From: Actinomadura sp. WMMA1423
GTDB lineage: Bacteria; Actinomycetota; Actinomycetes; Streptosporangiales; Streptosporangiaceae
Direction: 5' to 3'
Assembly (NCBI RefSeq): GCF_006547145.1
Contig: NZ_CP041244.1
Coordinates: 558,001 to 622,000, forward strand
Length of the DNA: 64,000 nt
In this document: piece by piece, positions 50,073 through 58,595 of the stretch
Layout: each line of letters begins with the position of its first letter
How positions within the stretch are numbered: the first letter of the stretch is position 1
Program-made: the position numbers and the translations under genes
Notes under the pieces: generated by a model
What the model was told of the DNA's origin: nothing
The model's input: the letters and a program-made list of their open reading frames with translations, nothing else
The model's database searches: none

Positions 50073-51203
50073 ATGTCATCGGAAACTCGCGTCATCAAAG
50101 AATGCTTCGCACGCCTTGAGGCCGATCCGGCGGGTGCCATGAGTTATTTCTACGGCCGCCTTTTCGCGGCGCGGCCGCGGCTGCGCGCCCTGTTCCCGCC
50201 CGCGATGGGCGGCCAGCACGACCGGTTCTTCCACGCGCTCGGCCGCATCGTCTGGAGCCAGGACAACCCCGAGGAGCTCGCCCGCCACCTGGAGGGCCTC
50301 GGCCGGGGCCACCGCAAGTACGGGGTGCTGCGCGAGCACTATCCCGCCGTCGAGGACGCCCTGATCGCGACGCTGCGCGCCTTCGCCGCCGACGTCTGGA
50401 CCGCCGGGGCCGAGGCCGCGTGCCGCGCCGCCTACCGCTCCGCGGCCGAGGCCATGGCCGGCGCGGCCGAGCGGGACGCCGCGGACGCCCCGCCGTGGTG
50501 GGTCGCCGAGGTCGTCCGGCACGACCGCCGCGCCTTCGACCTCGCCGTGATCACGCTGCGCCCCGAGCGCCCCCTGCCGTTCACGCCCGGGCAGCACGTC
50601 AGCGTGCAGTCGGCCCGCTGGCCCCGGGTCTGGCGGACGTACTCGATCGCGAACGCGCCCCGCCGGGACGGGACGGTGTCCCTGCACGTCAGGGCCCTTC
50701 CCGCCGGGTGGGTGAGCGGCGCGCTGGTCCGGCACACCGGTCCGGGCGACAGCGTGCTGCTGGGGCCGCCGGAGGGCACGATGACCCTCGACCCGGACTC
50801 CGGCCGCCCGCTCCTGCTGGTCGGCGGCGGCACCGGCCTCGCCCCGATGAAGGCGCTGGCCGAGCAGGCCGCCACCTCCGCCCCGGACCGCGACGTCCTG
50901 CTCGTCGTCGCGGCGCGCACCGAGGACGACCTCTACGACCTCCCCGAACTGCGGATGCTGGAGTACGCCCACCCCCGGCTCCACGTCGTCCCGGTGGTCT
51001 CCCGCGACCCCGCCCCCGGCACCGTCGGCGGCCGCGTGCCGGAGGTCCTGCCCCGGCTCCTGGACGACCTCGACGGCGCGAGCGGCCACGAGGCCTACGT
51101 GGCGGGGCCCGCGCCGCTCGTCCGCGGGACGGTCTCCGCCCTCCAGCGGCTCGGCGTGCCGCTGGAGAGCGTCCACCACGACCTGCTCACGGCCGGCGAC
51201 TGA
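50073..51203 (+). CDS. Flavohaemoglobin (nitric oxide dioxygenase-like)
   Basis: 376 residues. Globin domain 1-135 (FYGRLFAARPRLRALFPPAM; proximal His in GRGHRKYGVLREHY), FAD domain about 140-245 with WRTYSIANAPRRDG (R-x-Y-S motif) and a NAD domain about 250-376 (LLLVGGGTGLAPMKALAEQA). It oxidises NO to nitrate with O2 and NAD(P)H. About 20-25 residues shorter than E. coli Hmp, as in the actinobacterial class. ATG at 50073 follows AGGGGAGG by 13 nt. It faces an XRE/MmyB-type regulator 6 bp away. Confidence 0.92.
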   Translation: MSSETRVIKECFARLEADPAGAMSYFYGRLFAARPRLRALFPPAMGGQHDRFFHALGRIVWSQDNPEELARHLEGLGRGHRKYGVLREHYPAVEDALIATLRAFAADVWTAGAEAACRAAYRSAAEAMAGAAERDAADAPPWWVAEVVRHDRRAFDLAVITLRPERPLPFTPGQHVSVQSARWPRVWRTYSIANAPRRDGTVSLHVRALPAGWVSGALVRHTGPGDSVLLGPPEGTMTLDPDSGRPLLLVGGGTGLAPMKALAEQAATSAPDRDVLLVVAARTEDDLYDLPELRMLEYAHPRLHVVPVVSRDPAPGTVGGRVPEVLPRLLDDLDGASGHEAYVAGPAPLVRGTVSALQRLGVPLESVHHDLLTAGD

Positions 51204-51209
51204 GGCCCG

Positions 51210-52019
51210 TCACCAGCCGGCGCGCTCCCGCAGGAAGCCGGTCGTCTTCGCGTCCGCCGGGTAGAACGACTCGATCGCGAGCTCGGCCACCGTGATGTCG
51301 ACCGGCGTCCCGAAGGTCGCGATGGTGCTGAAGAACGACAGCTCGCGGCCGTCCACCCGCATCCGCAGCGGGACGAAGACCTCGTGCCCCGCGGGCGGGG
51401 CGATCGCCTCCCCCACGTCGCCGGGGAAGCTCCGCAGCTCCCGGTACAGCTGGGCGAGCGCCGAGTCCGCGGTCAGCGCCACATGCCGCCGGACCCGGTC
51501 GATCATGTGGGCGCGCCACTCCGCGAGGTTCAGGATGTTCTTGGCCATCCCGTCCGGGTGCATGCTGAGCCGCAGGACGTTCAGCGGCGGCTCCAGCAGC
51601 TCCGGCGGGGCGCCCTCCATGAAGAACGCCGCCGCGCCGTTGGCGTCGATCAGGTTCCAGAACCGGTCCACCACCACGGCCGGGTAGGGCTCGTGGCCGT
51701 CCAGCACCTGGCGGAGCGCCGCGCGGACCGTGTCCATCTTCGGCTCCTCGATCGGCGTCTCGTCGAACACCGGCGCGTACCCGGCGGCCACCAGCAGCAG
51801 ATTGCGGTCGCGCAGCGGCACGTCCAGGTGCTCGGCGAGCCGCAGCACCATCTCCCGGCTCGGCGCCGAGCGCCCCGTCTCCACGAAGCTGAGGTGCCGC
51901 GTGGACACGTCCGCGTCCGACGCCAGTTCGAGCTGGCTCAGCCTGCGCCGCTGCCGCCATGCCCGGAGCTGGTCCCCGATCGGCCGCACGTCGCTCAACC
52001 CCGTCGTCATCGTCGTCAC
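51210..52019 (-). CDS. XRE-family regulator with MmyB-like ligand-binding domain
   Basis: 269 residues. HTH LRAWRQRRRLSQLELASDADVSTRHLSFVE (in two parts) then GRSAPSREMVLRLAEHLDVPLRDRN and the MmyB domain (VVVDRFWNLIDAN, LRLSMHPDGMAKNILN, FFSTIATFGTPVDITVAELAIESFYPAD). Distinct from the regulator at 2145 in HTH type (no PGLRREEVA block) but with a similar ligand domain. GTG at 52019; an ATG three codons later is possible. Convergent with the flavohaemoglobin gene; target unknown. Confidence 0.88.
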   Translation of the reverse strand: MTTMTTGLSDVRPIGDQLRAWRQRRRLSQLELASDADVSTRHLSFVETGRSAPSREMVLRLAEHLDVPLRDRNLLLVAAGYAPVFDETPIEEPKMDTVRAALRQVLDGHEPYPAVVVDRFWNLIDANGAAAFFMEGAPPELLEPPLNVLRLSMHPDGMAKNILNLAEWRAHMIDRVRRHVALTADSALAQLYRELRSFPGDVGEAIAPPAGHEVFVPLRMRVDGRELSFFSTIATFGTPVDITVAELAIESFYPADAKTTGFLRERAGW

Positions 52020-52130
52020 GCCACGACGCTACCGGCGCCCGGGTCAGGGCCGCGATTACGTCCGGGGTAAGGGGCGCGGTGAGGCCGGACCGCCGCGAGG
52101 GTCCGGCCACCGCTCCACCGGCCGACGCCT

Positions 52131-52853
52131 TTACGTTGTAGATTTTTTAGCGACGTGCTCGCCGAAGAACGCCAGGATGCGCTCCCAGCCGTCCGGGGCG
52201 TTCTCGCGGCCCTTCCCGAAGCCCATGACGATCTTCGCGATCGGGCCGAGCGGGGGCGGCGGGGTGAGGCCGGTGAGGAATCCGTGCCCGGTGCCCGGGT
52301 ACTCCTTCACGTCGTGCGGCACCCCCGCCGCCGTCAGGGCCCGCTCCAGCCTGCCGGCCGCACCGCGCAGCGACGGGTCGGCCGCCCCGTAGCTCCCGAC
52401 GATCGGGCACGCCCCCCGCAGCGACTCCTCCGGCCGGCGCGGCAGGATCCCGTAGTTGGCCGCGGCGGCCTTGAAGTCGTACCTCGCCGCCGCGACCAGC
52501 GCGAACCCGCCGCCCATGCAGAACCCGCACACCCCCACGTCGCCGGTGCAGTCGTCCCGGCCGGCGAGCCACGCGCGGGTCGCCTCGATGTGGTCGTAGG
52601 TCGGCCCGCGCTGGGCGCGCATGTCGCGCATCGCCTTGGCGACGCAGCGCACCCAGGGCGCCCCGCCGTAGAGGTCGGGCAGGACGGCGAGGTAGCCGTT
52701 GGCGGCGAACCGGTCGGCCTGGGCGCGCATGTCGGCGTTCGCGCCCATCGCCTCGAACACGATCACGACGCCCGGCCAGGGCCCCTCGCCCTCGGGAACG
52801 GCGAGGTAGCCCGGCAGCTCGCGGGCGCCCACCGGAATGGAGATGTCAGACAT
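52131..52853 (-). CDS. Dienelactone hydrolase family protein
   Basis: 240 residues, alpha/beta hydrolase with Cys nucleophile: GVCGFCMGGGFALV; Asp in SYGAADPSL and His in PGTGHGFLTG complete the triad. FEAMGANADMRAQADRFAANGY and LPDLYGG are standard. True dienelactone hydrolases act in chloro-catechol breakdown, but this broad family includes many general esterases. ATG at 52853; a TTG three codons upstream is an alternative. The stop is separated from thyX by 60 bp on the same strand. Confidence 0.9.
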   Translation of the reverse strand: MSDISIPVGARELPGYLAVPEGEGPWPGVVIVFEAMGANADMRAQADRFAANGYLAVLPDLYGGAPWVRCVAKAMRDMRAQRGPTYDHIEATRAWLAGRDDCTGDVGVCGFCMGGGFALVAAARYDFKAAAANYGILPRRPEESLRGACPIVGSYGAADPSLRGAAGRLERALTAAGVPHDVKEYPGTGHGFLTGLTPPPPLGPIAKIVMGFGKGRENAPDGWERILAFFGEHVAKKSTT

Positions 52854-52913
52854 AGGGTCCAATAATTCCCCAACCGAGCCCGCCCGCCCAGACCCAGCGC
52901 GGACGGCGCGGGC

Positions 52914-53711
52914 TCAGACCTTGCGCCACTTCGGGACCCAGGAGCCGTCCTCGACGACGTAGTCGCCGAACAGGTCCGGGGCCTCCGTGCGCATCACCTC
53001 GCCGATCTTGCCGAAGAGCAGCCGGATCTCCTCCTCGGCGCCGGGCGCGGTGCGGTTCTCCAGCGTGTGGCGCAGGGTCCGGACGTTGGCCGTCCAGACC
53101 AGGCCGGTGCCGACGCCCTCGGGGGCGAAGCGGCGCATGAACGAGGTCTTGTGCTTCTTCTCCTTGAACGGCACGCCCTCGTCGTCCAGGCCGAAGTGCG
53201 CGGCCATCCAGCCCTGGAACTCCTCCATCTGCTCCAGCATGGCGGTGGCGCGCTTCATCAACTCGGTGTCCTCGCGGGCCCACTCGGGGAACCAGAAGGG
53301 GATGTCCTGCAACCGGACGAACCGCAGCGACTCCTGCGAGATGGCGACGCCAGGGCGGTGCCGCACGAGCTCGTGGGTCAGCACCCGGCTGACGTTGTGC
53401 AGGACGAAGCTGAAGCTGACGTGCTCCAGCACCGAGCCGTGCAGGCTGCGCAGGATGTTCTCCAGGTACTGGCCGGAGTCGGTGCGGATCTTGGTGACGT
53501 TGGGGTTGAGGCCCGGCTCCCAGGAGCGGTAGCAGAGCCGGCCCGCGAACTCGGCCAGGTTCTGCGGATCGTTCAGCTCGTCGTCGAGCTCGCCGCGGTC
53601 GAGCCGCTCCAGCCAGCCCTCTCCGCCCACGTCCCGCAGGTACCGGGCGACCTCGTCGTAGTCCAGTTCGGGCCGCGCAACGAGGTACACCTCGGGCTCG
53701 ACGCTCTTCAC
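52914..53711 (-). CDS. thyX: FAD-dependent thymidylate synthase, alternative ThyX type
   Basis: 265 residues. It makes dTMP from dUMP with FAD and methylene-tetrahydrofolate. The flavin motif is RHRPGVAISQESLRF (117-131), i.e. R-H-R-x8-S rather than the classic R-H-R-x7-S of mycobacterial ThyX; LCYRSWEPGLN, LEHVSFSFVLHNVSRVLTHE and NVRTLRHTLENR (substrate Arg) are intact. GTG start, GGGGGAACG upstream. Being the variant branch, it may coexist with another thymidylate synthase elsewhere in the genome. Confidence 0.92.
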   Translation of the reverse strand: MKSVEPEVYLVARPELDYDEVARYLRDVGGEGWLERLDRGELDDELNDPQNLAEFAGRLCYRSWEPGLNPNVTKIRTDSGQYLENILRSLHGSVLEHVSFSFVLHNVSRVLTHELVRHRPGVAISQESLRFVRLQDIPFWFPEWAREDTELMKRATAMLEQMEEFQGWMAAHFGLDDEGVPFKEKKHKTSFMRRFAPEGVGTGLVWTANVRTLRHTLENRTAPGAEEEIRLLFGKIGEVMRTEAPDLFGDYVVEDGSWVPKWRKV

Positions 53712-53804
53712 TCTCGTTCCCCCTACCGTCGTTTCCTTCGCCCCTTAGGAAACCACCCCGGCTCTCACCTCGCGACATCAGGACGCGGTCCCCGTGCCCG
53801 GTGG

Positions 53805-54563
53805 TCAGCGGGTCAGGTGCCGGCCCCCCGCCACGGAGAGGACCTCGCCGTTGACGTGCCCGTTCGCCGCCGAGCCGAGGTAGGCCACCGCCGACGCGAC
53901 GTCCTCGGGGGTGCAGATGCGGCCGGTCGGGGTCTTGGCGGCCTCGGAGTCGACGGCCTCCTGCCCGAGCCCGGGCGTGGACAGCGCCTTCTCGGTCAGG
54001 GTGAAGCCGGGGCGGACGACGTTGGCGAGGATGCCGTGCCGGGCCTCTCGCGCGGCGAGCACCCTCGCGGCCGTCTCCAGCGCGCCCTTGGCCGCGGGGT
54101 AGGCGACGGCGGCGGGCATCGGCTGGTCGACCACGTCGGAGGAGACCAGCACCAGGCGCCCCCACCCCGCACTCCTCATCCCGGCGAGGACGGCGTCGAT
54201 CAGCTCCAGCGGCCCGATCGCGTTCGCGGCGAAGCCGTCCGCCAGGGTGTCCCAGGTCTCCGGAGCGCGCGCCGGCCAGGACACGGCGCTCGCGACCAGG
54301 ACCGCGATGTCGCCGAGTTCACGCTCGACCTGGCGCACCGCCGCCCGGACCGTGTCCGGTTCGCGCTGGTCGATCCGGATCGCCGTCCCCTTCCCGCCCG
54401 CCTCGACGATCGAGTCGACGAGGGCGCGAGCCCTGTCCTCGCCGCCGTGCCAGCCCGCGGCCACCAGGGCGCCTTCCCGCGCGAAGGCCCTGGCGACCGC
54501 GCCGCCGATGGCACCGGAAGCGCCCGTGACCAGCACGACCCGGCCCTCGAGTCCGAGATCCAT
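53805..54563 (-). CDS. Short-chain dehydrogenase/reductase controlled by the divergent MarR
   Basis: 252 residues. TGASGAIGG cofactor motif, VLVASAV in place of NNAG, LVSSDVV serine region and the Y-P-A-A-K active site (AVAYPAAKGALE). VVRPGFTLTEKAL and the C-terminal LYLGSAANGHVNGEVLSVAGGRH-like ending, here AYLGSAANGHVNG, are typical of 3-oxoacyl-ACP reductase-like SDRs. ATG with GGAGGAG upstream. Divergent from a MarR gene; tandem MarR-type sites lie in the 60-bp gap, so this is most likely its target. Confidence 0.9.
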   Translation of the reverse strand: MDLGLEGRVVLVTGASGAIGGAVARAFAREGALVAAGWHGGEDRARALVDSIVEAGGKGTAIRIDQREPDTVRAAVRQVERELGDIAVLVASAVSWPARAPETWDTLADGFAANAIGPLELIDAVLAGMRSAGWGRLVLVSSDVVDQPMPAAVAYPAAKGALETAARVLAAREARHGILANVVRPGFTLTEKALSTPGLGQEAVDSEAAKTPTGRICTPEDVASAVAYLGSAANGHVNGEVLSVAGGRHLTR

Positions 54564-54577
54564 TGCTCCTCCATTAC

Positions 54578-54604
54578 TTAGCCGACTATCTATTAGCCGA
54601 CTAT
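54578..54604. promoter_or_regulatory. Tandem MarR-type sites TTAGCCGACTAT
   Basis: Two identical 12-mers at 54578-54589 and 54593-54604, 15 bp apart, each containing the near-palindrome TAGCCGACTA. They fill the gap between the divergent SDR and MarR genes, and the second sits just upstream of a TAGGAT -10 box (54612-54617) for marR. Strong operator candidate. Confidence 0.65.
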
Positions 54605-54611
54605 ACATCAG

Positions 54612-54617
54612 TAGGAT
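54612..54617 (+). promoter_or_regulatory. -10 box TAGGAT for a leaderless marR message
   Basis: TAGGAT ends 6 nt before the GTG start at 54624, the spacing expected when transcription starts at the first codon. The MarR-type repeat occupies the position between -35 and -10. Confidence 0.45.
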
Positions 54618-54623
54618 GGGGAC

Positions 54624-55085
54624 GTGGATGCAGGCGAGGCGATGCGCGTCAACCGGGCGCTGAACAAGATGAGCAAGCTCTACCGCGCCGCGAAGGCGCG
54701 CAAGCTCGCCGCGCTCGGGCTCCATCCCGGGCAGGACGTGCTGCTGTGGATCCTGGCGCGGGAACCCGAGGGCATGACGGTCTCGCAGCTGGCGGCGAGC
54801 CTGGGCGTCGAGCCGCCCACCGCGACTCGCAGCCTGGCCCGGCTGGAGGGCGGCGGTTGGTTCCGGCGCGAGGCGGTCCCCTCCGATCGCCGCCAGGTCC
54901 GGATCGTGGTCACCGATGCCGGGCACGAGCTCGTGCCCGGCATCGAACGCGCATGGGCGGAGCTGGCCGAAGAAGCCTTGGGAGAGGCGAGCGCGGCCGA
55001 GCGCGAGGCCGCGCTCGGCGCTCTCGAGCGCGCCAACGACCGGCTGCGGGGTCTCGTCGGAGACGGCGTCCTCGCAGAGGAATGA
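54624..55085 (+). CDS. MarR-family regulator
   Basis: 153 residues, one winged-helix domain: LHPGQDVLLWILAREPEGMTVSQLAASLGV (in two parts), PPTATRSLARLEGGGWFRREAVPSDRRQVRIVVTDAG, with the wing DRRQVRI, and a C-terminal dimer helix. GTG start at 54624. MarR proteins sense phenolics, peroxides or drugs. Likely regulates the divergent SDR and itself through the tandem repeats in between. The molybdopterin oxidoreductase 54 bp downstream on the same strand may also depend on it. Confidence 0.9.
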   Translation: MDAGEAMRVNRALNKMSKLYRAAKARKLAALGLHPGQDVLLWILAREPEGMTVSQLAASLGVEPPTATRSLARLEGGGWFRREAVPSDRRQVRIVVTDAGHELVPGIERAWAELAEEALGEASAAEREAALGALERANDRLRGLVGDGVLAEE

Positions 55086-55139
55086 GCTGCCCGTGGTGTG
55101 ACGCAGACTTGAGGGGTTCGGCCGGCCAGGGGAGGTTCC

Positions 55140-57200
55140 ATGACGTCGGAGCTGACGGTGCTGGGCGCCTGCCCGCTGGACTGCCCCGACGGGTGCTCAT
55201 GGGTCGTCACCGTGCGGGACGGGGAGGCGGTCCGGCTGCGCGGCAACCCCGAGCACCCGTACACGCGCGGGGCCCTGTGCGCGAAGGTGAACCGGTGGCT
55301 GGAGCGCGCCGCCCAGCCGGACCGCGTCCTGCATCCGCTGCGCCGGGTGGGCGCCAAGGGCGAGGGCCGGTTCGAGCGCATCGGTTGGGACGAGGCGCTC
55401 GACGAGATCGCCGCGCGGCTGGAGGGGATCCTCGGTGAGTACGGCGGCGAGGCGGTCTGGCCGTACTGGGGGACGGGCACCCTCGGCTATCTGCAGGGCC
55501 TCGAAGGCTGCTCGGGGCGGCGCTTCTTCAACGTGCTCGGCGCCTCGGCGCACGATGCCAACATCTGCTCGGCGGCGGGCAGCGCCGGGATGGCGGAGGC
55601 GGTCGGCTCCCCCGGCGGCATGGACCCCGAGGACCTCGCGCACGCCCGGCTGGTCCTGCTGTGGGGCACGAACCCCCTGACGAGCGGCCACCACGTGTGG
55701 AAGTTCGTCCAGGACGCGCGGAAGGCGGGCGCGCACCTGGTCGCGATCGACCCGGTGCGGACCCGGACCGCGCGCCAGGCCGACGAGCACCTGGCGCCGC
55801 TGCCCGGCACGGACGGCGCGCTCGCGCTGGGCCTGCTCAACGTCGTGACCGGTCTCGGCGCGCAGGACTCGGACTTCCTGGCCCACCGCACGCTCGGGTG
55901 GGACGAGTTCGCGGCACGGGTCGCCGGGTACCCGCCGGACCGGGCCGCGCGCATCACCGGGATCCCGGCCGAGCGCATCATCGCGCTGGGAGAGCGGATC
56001 GCCCGCACCCGCCCCACCGCCATCCGCGCGACGCAGGGGCTCCAGCGGCACTCCGGCGGCGGGGCCGCCCTGCGCCTGATCGCCGCCATCCCGGCCGTGA
56101 CCGGCGACTGGGCGCGGCGCGGCGGCGGGCTCGCGTTCTCCACGTCCGGCCACGTCAAGCTCGACAAGGCCGCGCTGTGGCGGGACGACCTGCGCCCCCG
56201 CCCCGTGCGCACGCTGTCGATGAGCCGCCTCGGCGAAGGACTGCTGGACGTCCGGGACCCGCCGGTCAAGGCCCTGTTCGTCATCGCCGCGAACCCCGCC
56301 GGGAGCACCCCGCACCAGAACAAGGTGCGCCGGGGCCTGGCCCGCGAGGACCTCTTCACCGTCGTCCTGGAGCAGTTCCCGACCGACACGGCGGACTACG
56401 CCGACATCGTGCTGCCCGCGACGGCGCAGCACGAGCACGCCGACCTGCACGAGGGCTACGGGCACCTCTACCTCACCTGGAACGAGCCGGCTGTGGCGCC
56501 GCCCGGCGAGTGCCTGCCGACGACCGAGACGTTCCGCCGCCTGGCGCGCCGGATGGGCCTGGAGGAGGCGGCCCTCTACGACTCCGACGAGAGCCTCGCC
56601 GAGCAACTGCTGGCCTCGGACCATCCTTGGATGGCCGGGATCACGCTGGACCGCCTCCGCAAGGAGGGTTTCGTGCGCATGCCGGTCCCCGACCCGTTCC
56701 TGCCGTACGCCGACGGGTTCCCGACCCCGTCGGGCCGGTTCGAGTTCCGCTCCCCCGCCGCCGGGCTCGCCGGATACGTCCCGCCCGGGGAGGTCGCCGA
56801 CGAGGAGCTGGCCCGGCGCTACCCTCTCGCGCTGGTCTCGGCGGCCTCGCACGAGTTCCTCAACACCCAGTTCGCCAACAATCCGGAGCTCAGGCGCCGC
56901 TCAGGAGGCCTGACCGTCCGCCTCCACGAGGACGACGCGAGGGCGCGGGGCCTGAGCGACGGCCAGCGGATCCGGGTCGCCAACGACCGGGGCGCGTTCG
57001 AGGCCGTCCTGAAGATCACCGACGAGGTCCGCCCCGGCGTCGCGGCGACCTCCAAGGGCCACTGGGCCAAGCTCTCGGGCGGCTCCAACCCCAACGCCGT
57101 CGTCGACGAGCGCGACACCGACCTCGGCGGCGGCCCCGTCTTCCACGACACCCGCGTGGAGATCACCGCCCTCCCGGAGCCACCGCGGCCGCGGGGTTGA
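55140..57200 (+). CDS. Molybdopterin-dependent oxidoreductase (DMSO-reductase superfamily)
   Basis: 686 residues. N-terminal 4Fe-4S motif ACPLDCPDGCSW plus Cys in RGALCAKVNRWLER; molybdopterin domains carry LVLLWGTNPLTSGHHVW, VAIDPVRTRTARQADEHL and LFVIAANPAGSTPHQNKVRRGL; the C-terminal MoCo-dinucleotide domain ends with SSNPNAVV-type GGSNPNAVVDE. No Tat signal, so it is cytoplasmic. No electron-transfer subunit gene is adjacent, as in the stand-alone branch of this family. Substrate unknown; may be co-transcribed with marR. ATG with GGGGAGG upstream. Confidence 0.9.
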   Translation: MTSELTVLGACPLDCPDGCSWVVTVRDGEAVRLRGNPEHPYTRGALCAKVNRWLERAAQPDRVLHPLRRVGAKGEGRFERIGWDEALDEIAARLEGILGEYGGEAVWPYWGTGTLGYLQGLEGCSGRRFFNVLGASAHDANICSAAGSAGMAEAVGSPGGMDPEDLAHARLVLLWGTNPLTSGHHVWKFVQDARKAGAHLVAIDPVRTRTARQADEHLAPLPGTDGALALGLLNVVTGLGAQDSDFLAHRTLGWDEFAARVAGYPPDRAARITGIPAERIIALGERIARTRPTAIRATQGLQRHSGGGAALRLIAAIPAVTGDWARRGGGLAFSTSGHVKLDKAALWRDDLRPRPVRTLSMSRLGEGLLDVRDPPVKALFVIAANPAGSTPHQNKVRRGLAREDLFTVVLEQFPTDTADYADIVLPATAQHEHADLHEGYGHLYLTWNEPAVAPPGECLPTTETFRRLARRMGLEEAALYDSDESLAEQLLASDHPWMAGITLDRLRKEGFVRMPVPDPFLPYADGFPTPSGRFEFRSPAAGLAGYVPPGEVADEELARRYPLALVSAASHEFLNTQFANNPELRRRSGGLTVRLHEDDARARGLSDGQRIRVANDRGAFEAVLKITDEVRPGVAATSKGHWAKLSGGSNPNAVVDERDTDLGGGPVFHDTRVEITALPEPPRPRG

Positions 57201-57256
57201 CGGGCGGGACGATATTCCGTGGATCGCCAGGGTGCCCGTAGGCGAGGATCTTCCGC

Positions 57257-57775
57257 ATGGTCTGGACTTCACCGGCGGTCGATCGCGCCGACTTCCCTTT
57301 CGCAGAGGACGAGCGTGCGTCCCTGGAGGCGTACCTGGACTTCCACCGCGCCACGCTCCTGCTCAAGTGCGGCGGACTGACCGGGGAGCAGCTCGCGTCG
57401 AGGCCGCTGCCGAGCACGAACCTGACGCTGCTCGGCCTCGTGCGCCACCTCGCGGAGAACGAGCGGTGGTGGTTCCGCCGCAACTTCGACGGGCAATCCG
57501 CCCTGGGAGATCTGTACTGCTCGGAAGAGCATCCCGACGGCGACTTCGACCTCGGCACCGCCGCCGGCGCGGAGGAGGACTTCGCCGTCCATTCCCGGGA
57601 GGTCGAGCTGGCCCGTCAGGCCACGAAGGGCCGGTCGCTGGAAGAGGAGTTCCCAGGAAGGAACGGCACGCTGACGCTGCGCTGGGTCTACCTCCACATG
57701 CTCGAGGAGTACGCACGCCACAACGGCCACGCCGACCTCCTGCGCGAGGCCATCGACGACTTCACCGGCGAATGA
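57257..57775 (+). CDS. DinB-superfamily protein (DUF664, probable mycothiol-dependent type)
   Basis: 172 residues, four-helix bundle. LEAYLDFHRATLLLKCGGLTGEQL, PSTNLTLLGLVRHLAENERWWF and LRWVYLHMLEEYARHNGHADLLREAID, quoted as separate stretches, hold the three metal His of the DinB fold (H in VRHLAE, and the H-x3-H-x2-H type cluster near the end). Actinobacterial members use mycothiol or act as metal-dependent isomerases/transferases. ATG at 57257. Function not further defined. Confidence 0.85.
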   Translation: MVWTSPAVDRADFPFAEDERASLEAYLDFHRATLLLKCGGLTGEQLASRPLPSTNLTLLGLVRHLAENERWWFRRNFDGQSALGDLYCSEEHPDGDFDLGTAAGAEEDFAVHSREVELARQATKGRSLEEEFPGRNGTLTLRWVYLHMLEEYARHNGHADLLREAIDDFTGE

Positions 57776-57805
57776 GAACCGGCTATGACCAAGGTGCGGG
57801 TCGCA

Positions 57806-57820
57806 GGAGTCGACGACTCC
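57806..57820. terminator. Hairpin between convergent DinB and NUDIX genes
   Basis: GGAGTC (57806-57811) and GACTCC (57815-57820) pair around a 3-nt loop in the 98-bp gap. Small but well placed. Confidence 0.35.
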
Positions 57821-57873
57821 GCTGGGCGCGGCGGGAGCCGGGGCGGGGTGCGCCGGAGCGCGCGAGGGAGGTG

Positions 57874-58275
57874 TCAGCGGAGCTTTCCGGATTCGTGCAG
57901 GTGGTCGAAGATGATCTGGTCTACGGGGGACACGCGGTCGCGGTCGGCGTAGGTCAGCCAGGTGACTTCGGCGATCTCGTTGCTCGGGGCCGGCTCGCCT
58001 CGGTGGTCGGCGGTGTAGCAGGTCATCTGCACGGTGACGCCTTCGGCGTGGCCGTGCGCCTGCGCCCGGAAAGTGCCCAGGTGCGCGGCGGTCGCGGGGA
58101 CGATCGCGACGGCGAGTTCCTCGTCGATCTCCCTGACCAGGGTGTCGAGGTCGGTCTCGCCGGGTTCGCGCTTGCCGCCGGGGAGGTAGTGGACGTCCTT
58201 GCCGTGCGACCGGGTGCTGAGGATCCTGCCGCCTTCGAGGCGGATCCAGGCGATCTTGTCGATGAGGGTGCTCAC
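57874..58275 (-). CDS. NUDIX hydrolase
   Basis: 133 residues. The NUDIX box is complete: GGKREPGETDLDTLVREIDEEL, given here as GGKREPGE-x-x-x-x-x-x-x-REIDEEL, with the metal-binding Glu residues. It hydrolyses a nucleoside diphosphate linked to another moiety; substrate unknown. GTG at 58275 with VSTLIDKIAWIRLEGG as N-terminus is preferred; a longer frame to 58311 adds only a basic stretch. Confidence 0.88.
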   Translation of the reverse strand: MSTLIDKIAWIRLEGGRILSTRSHGKDVHYLPGGKREPGETDLDTLVREIDEELAVAIVPATAAHLGTFRAQAHGHAEGVTVQMTCYTADHRGEPAPSNEIAEVTWLTYADRDRVSPVDQIIFDHLHESGKLR

Positions 58276-58349
58276 CGCCCCATCCTGCCGGGCCGGCGGC
58301 CTCCGCGTCATGATCTTTCCGGGCGGTACGGTGCGGCCCGGAGGGATCG

Positions 58350-58508
58350 ATGACGTTTCAGGGCGATGCGGGCGCCGTGCTCGACCGGGCCAGGAGGTAC
58401 GAGCGGCAGGGGCGGGCCTCCATCGCCGCGGCCGCCTACGCGGAGGCCGCCGCGGCGATGGAGGCCCGCGGCGACCTGGCGTCCGCCGCGGCGGTGCGGG
58501 CCCGGTAG
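58350..58508 (+). pseudogene. 52-codon TPR-like ORF ending at an amber codon inside a coherent frame
   Basis: MTFQGDAGAVLDRARRYERQ and ASIAAAAYAEAAAAMEARGD, then LASAAAVRAR, are spaced like TPR helices. The stop TAG (58506-58508) is followed without shift by ARALAAAGRTGEAQRVLDVL, which looks like the next TPR helix pair, so the frame seems to have lost a Gln codon (CAG to TAG) and its 3' end where it meets the deaminase gene. GGAGGG lies 5 nt before ATG. It could also be a real 52-residue protein. No function assigned. Confidence 0.45.
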
Positions 58509-58595
58509 GCGCGGGCCCTCGCCGCCGCCGGGCGGACCGGCGAGGCCCAGCGCGTCCTCGACGTCCTCGTCACCGGCCCGGGCGGCGCCGCGGGT

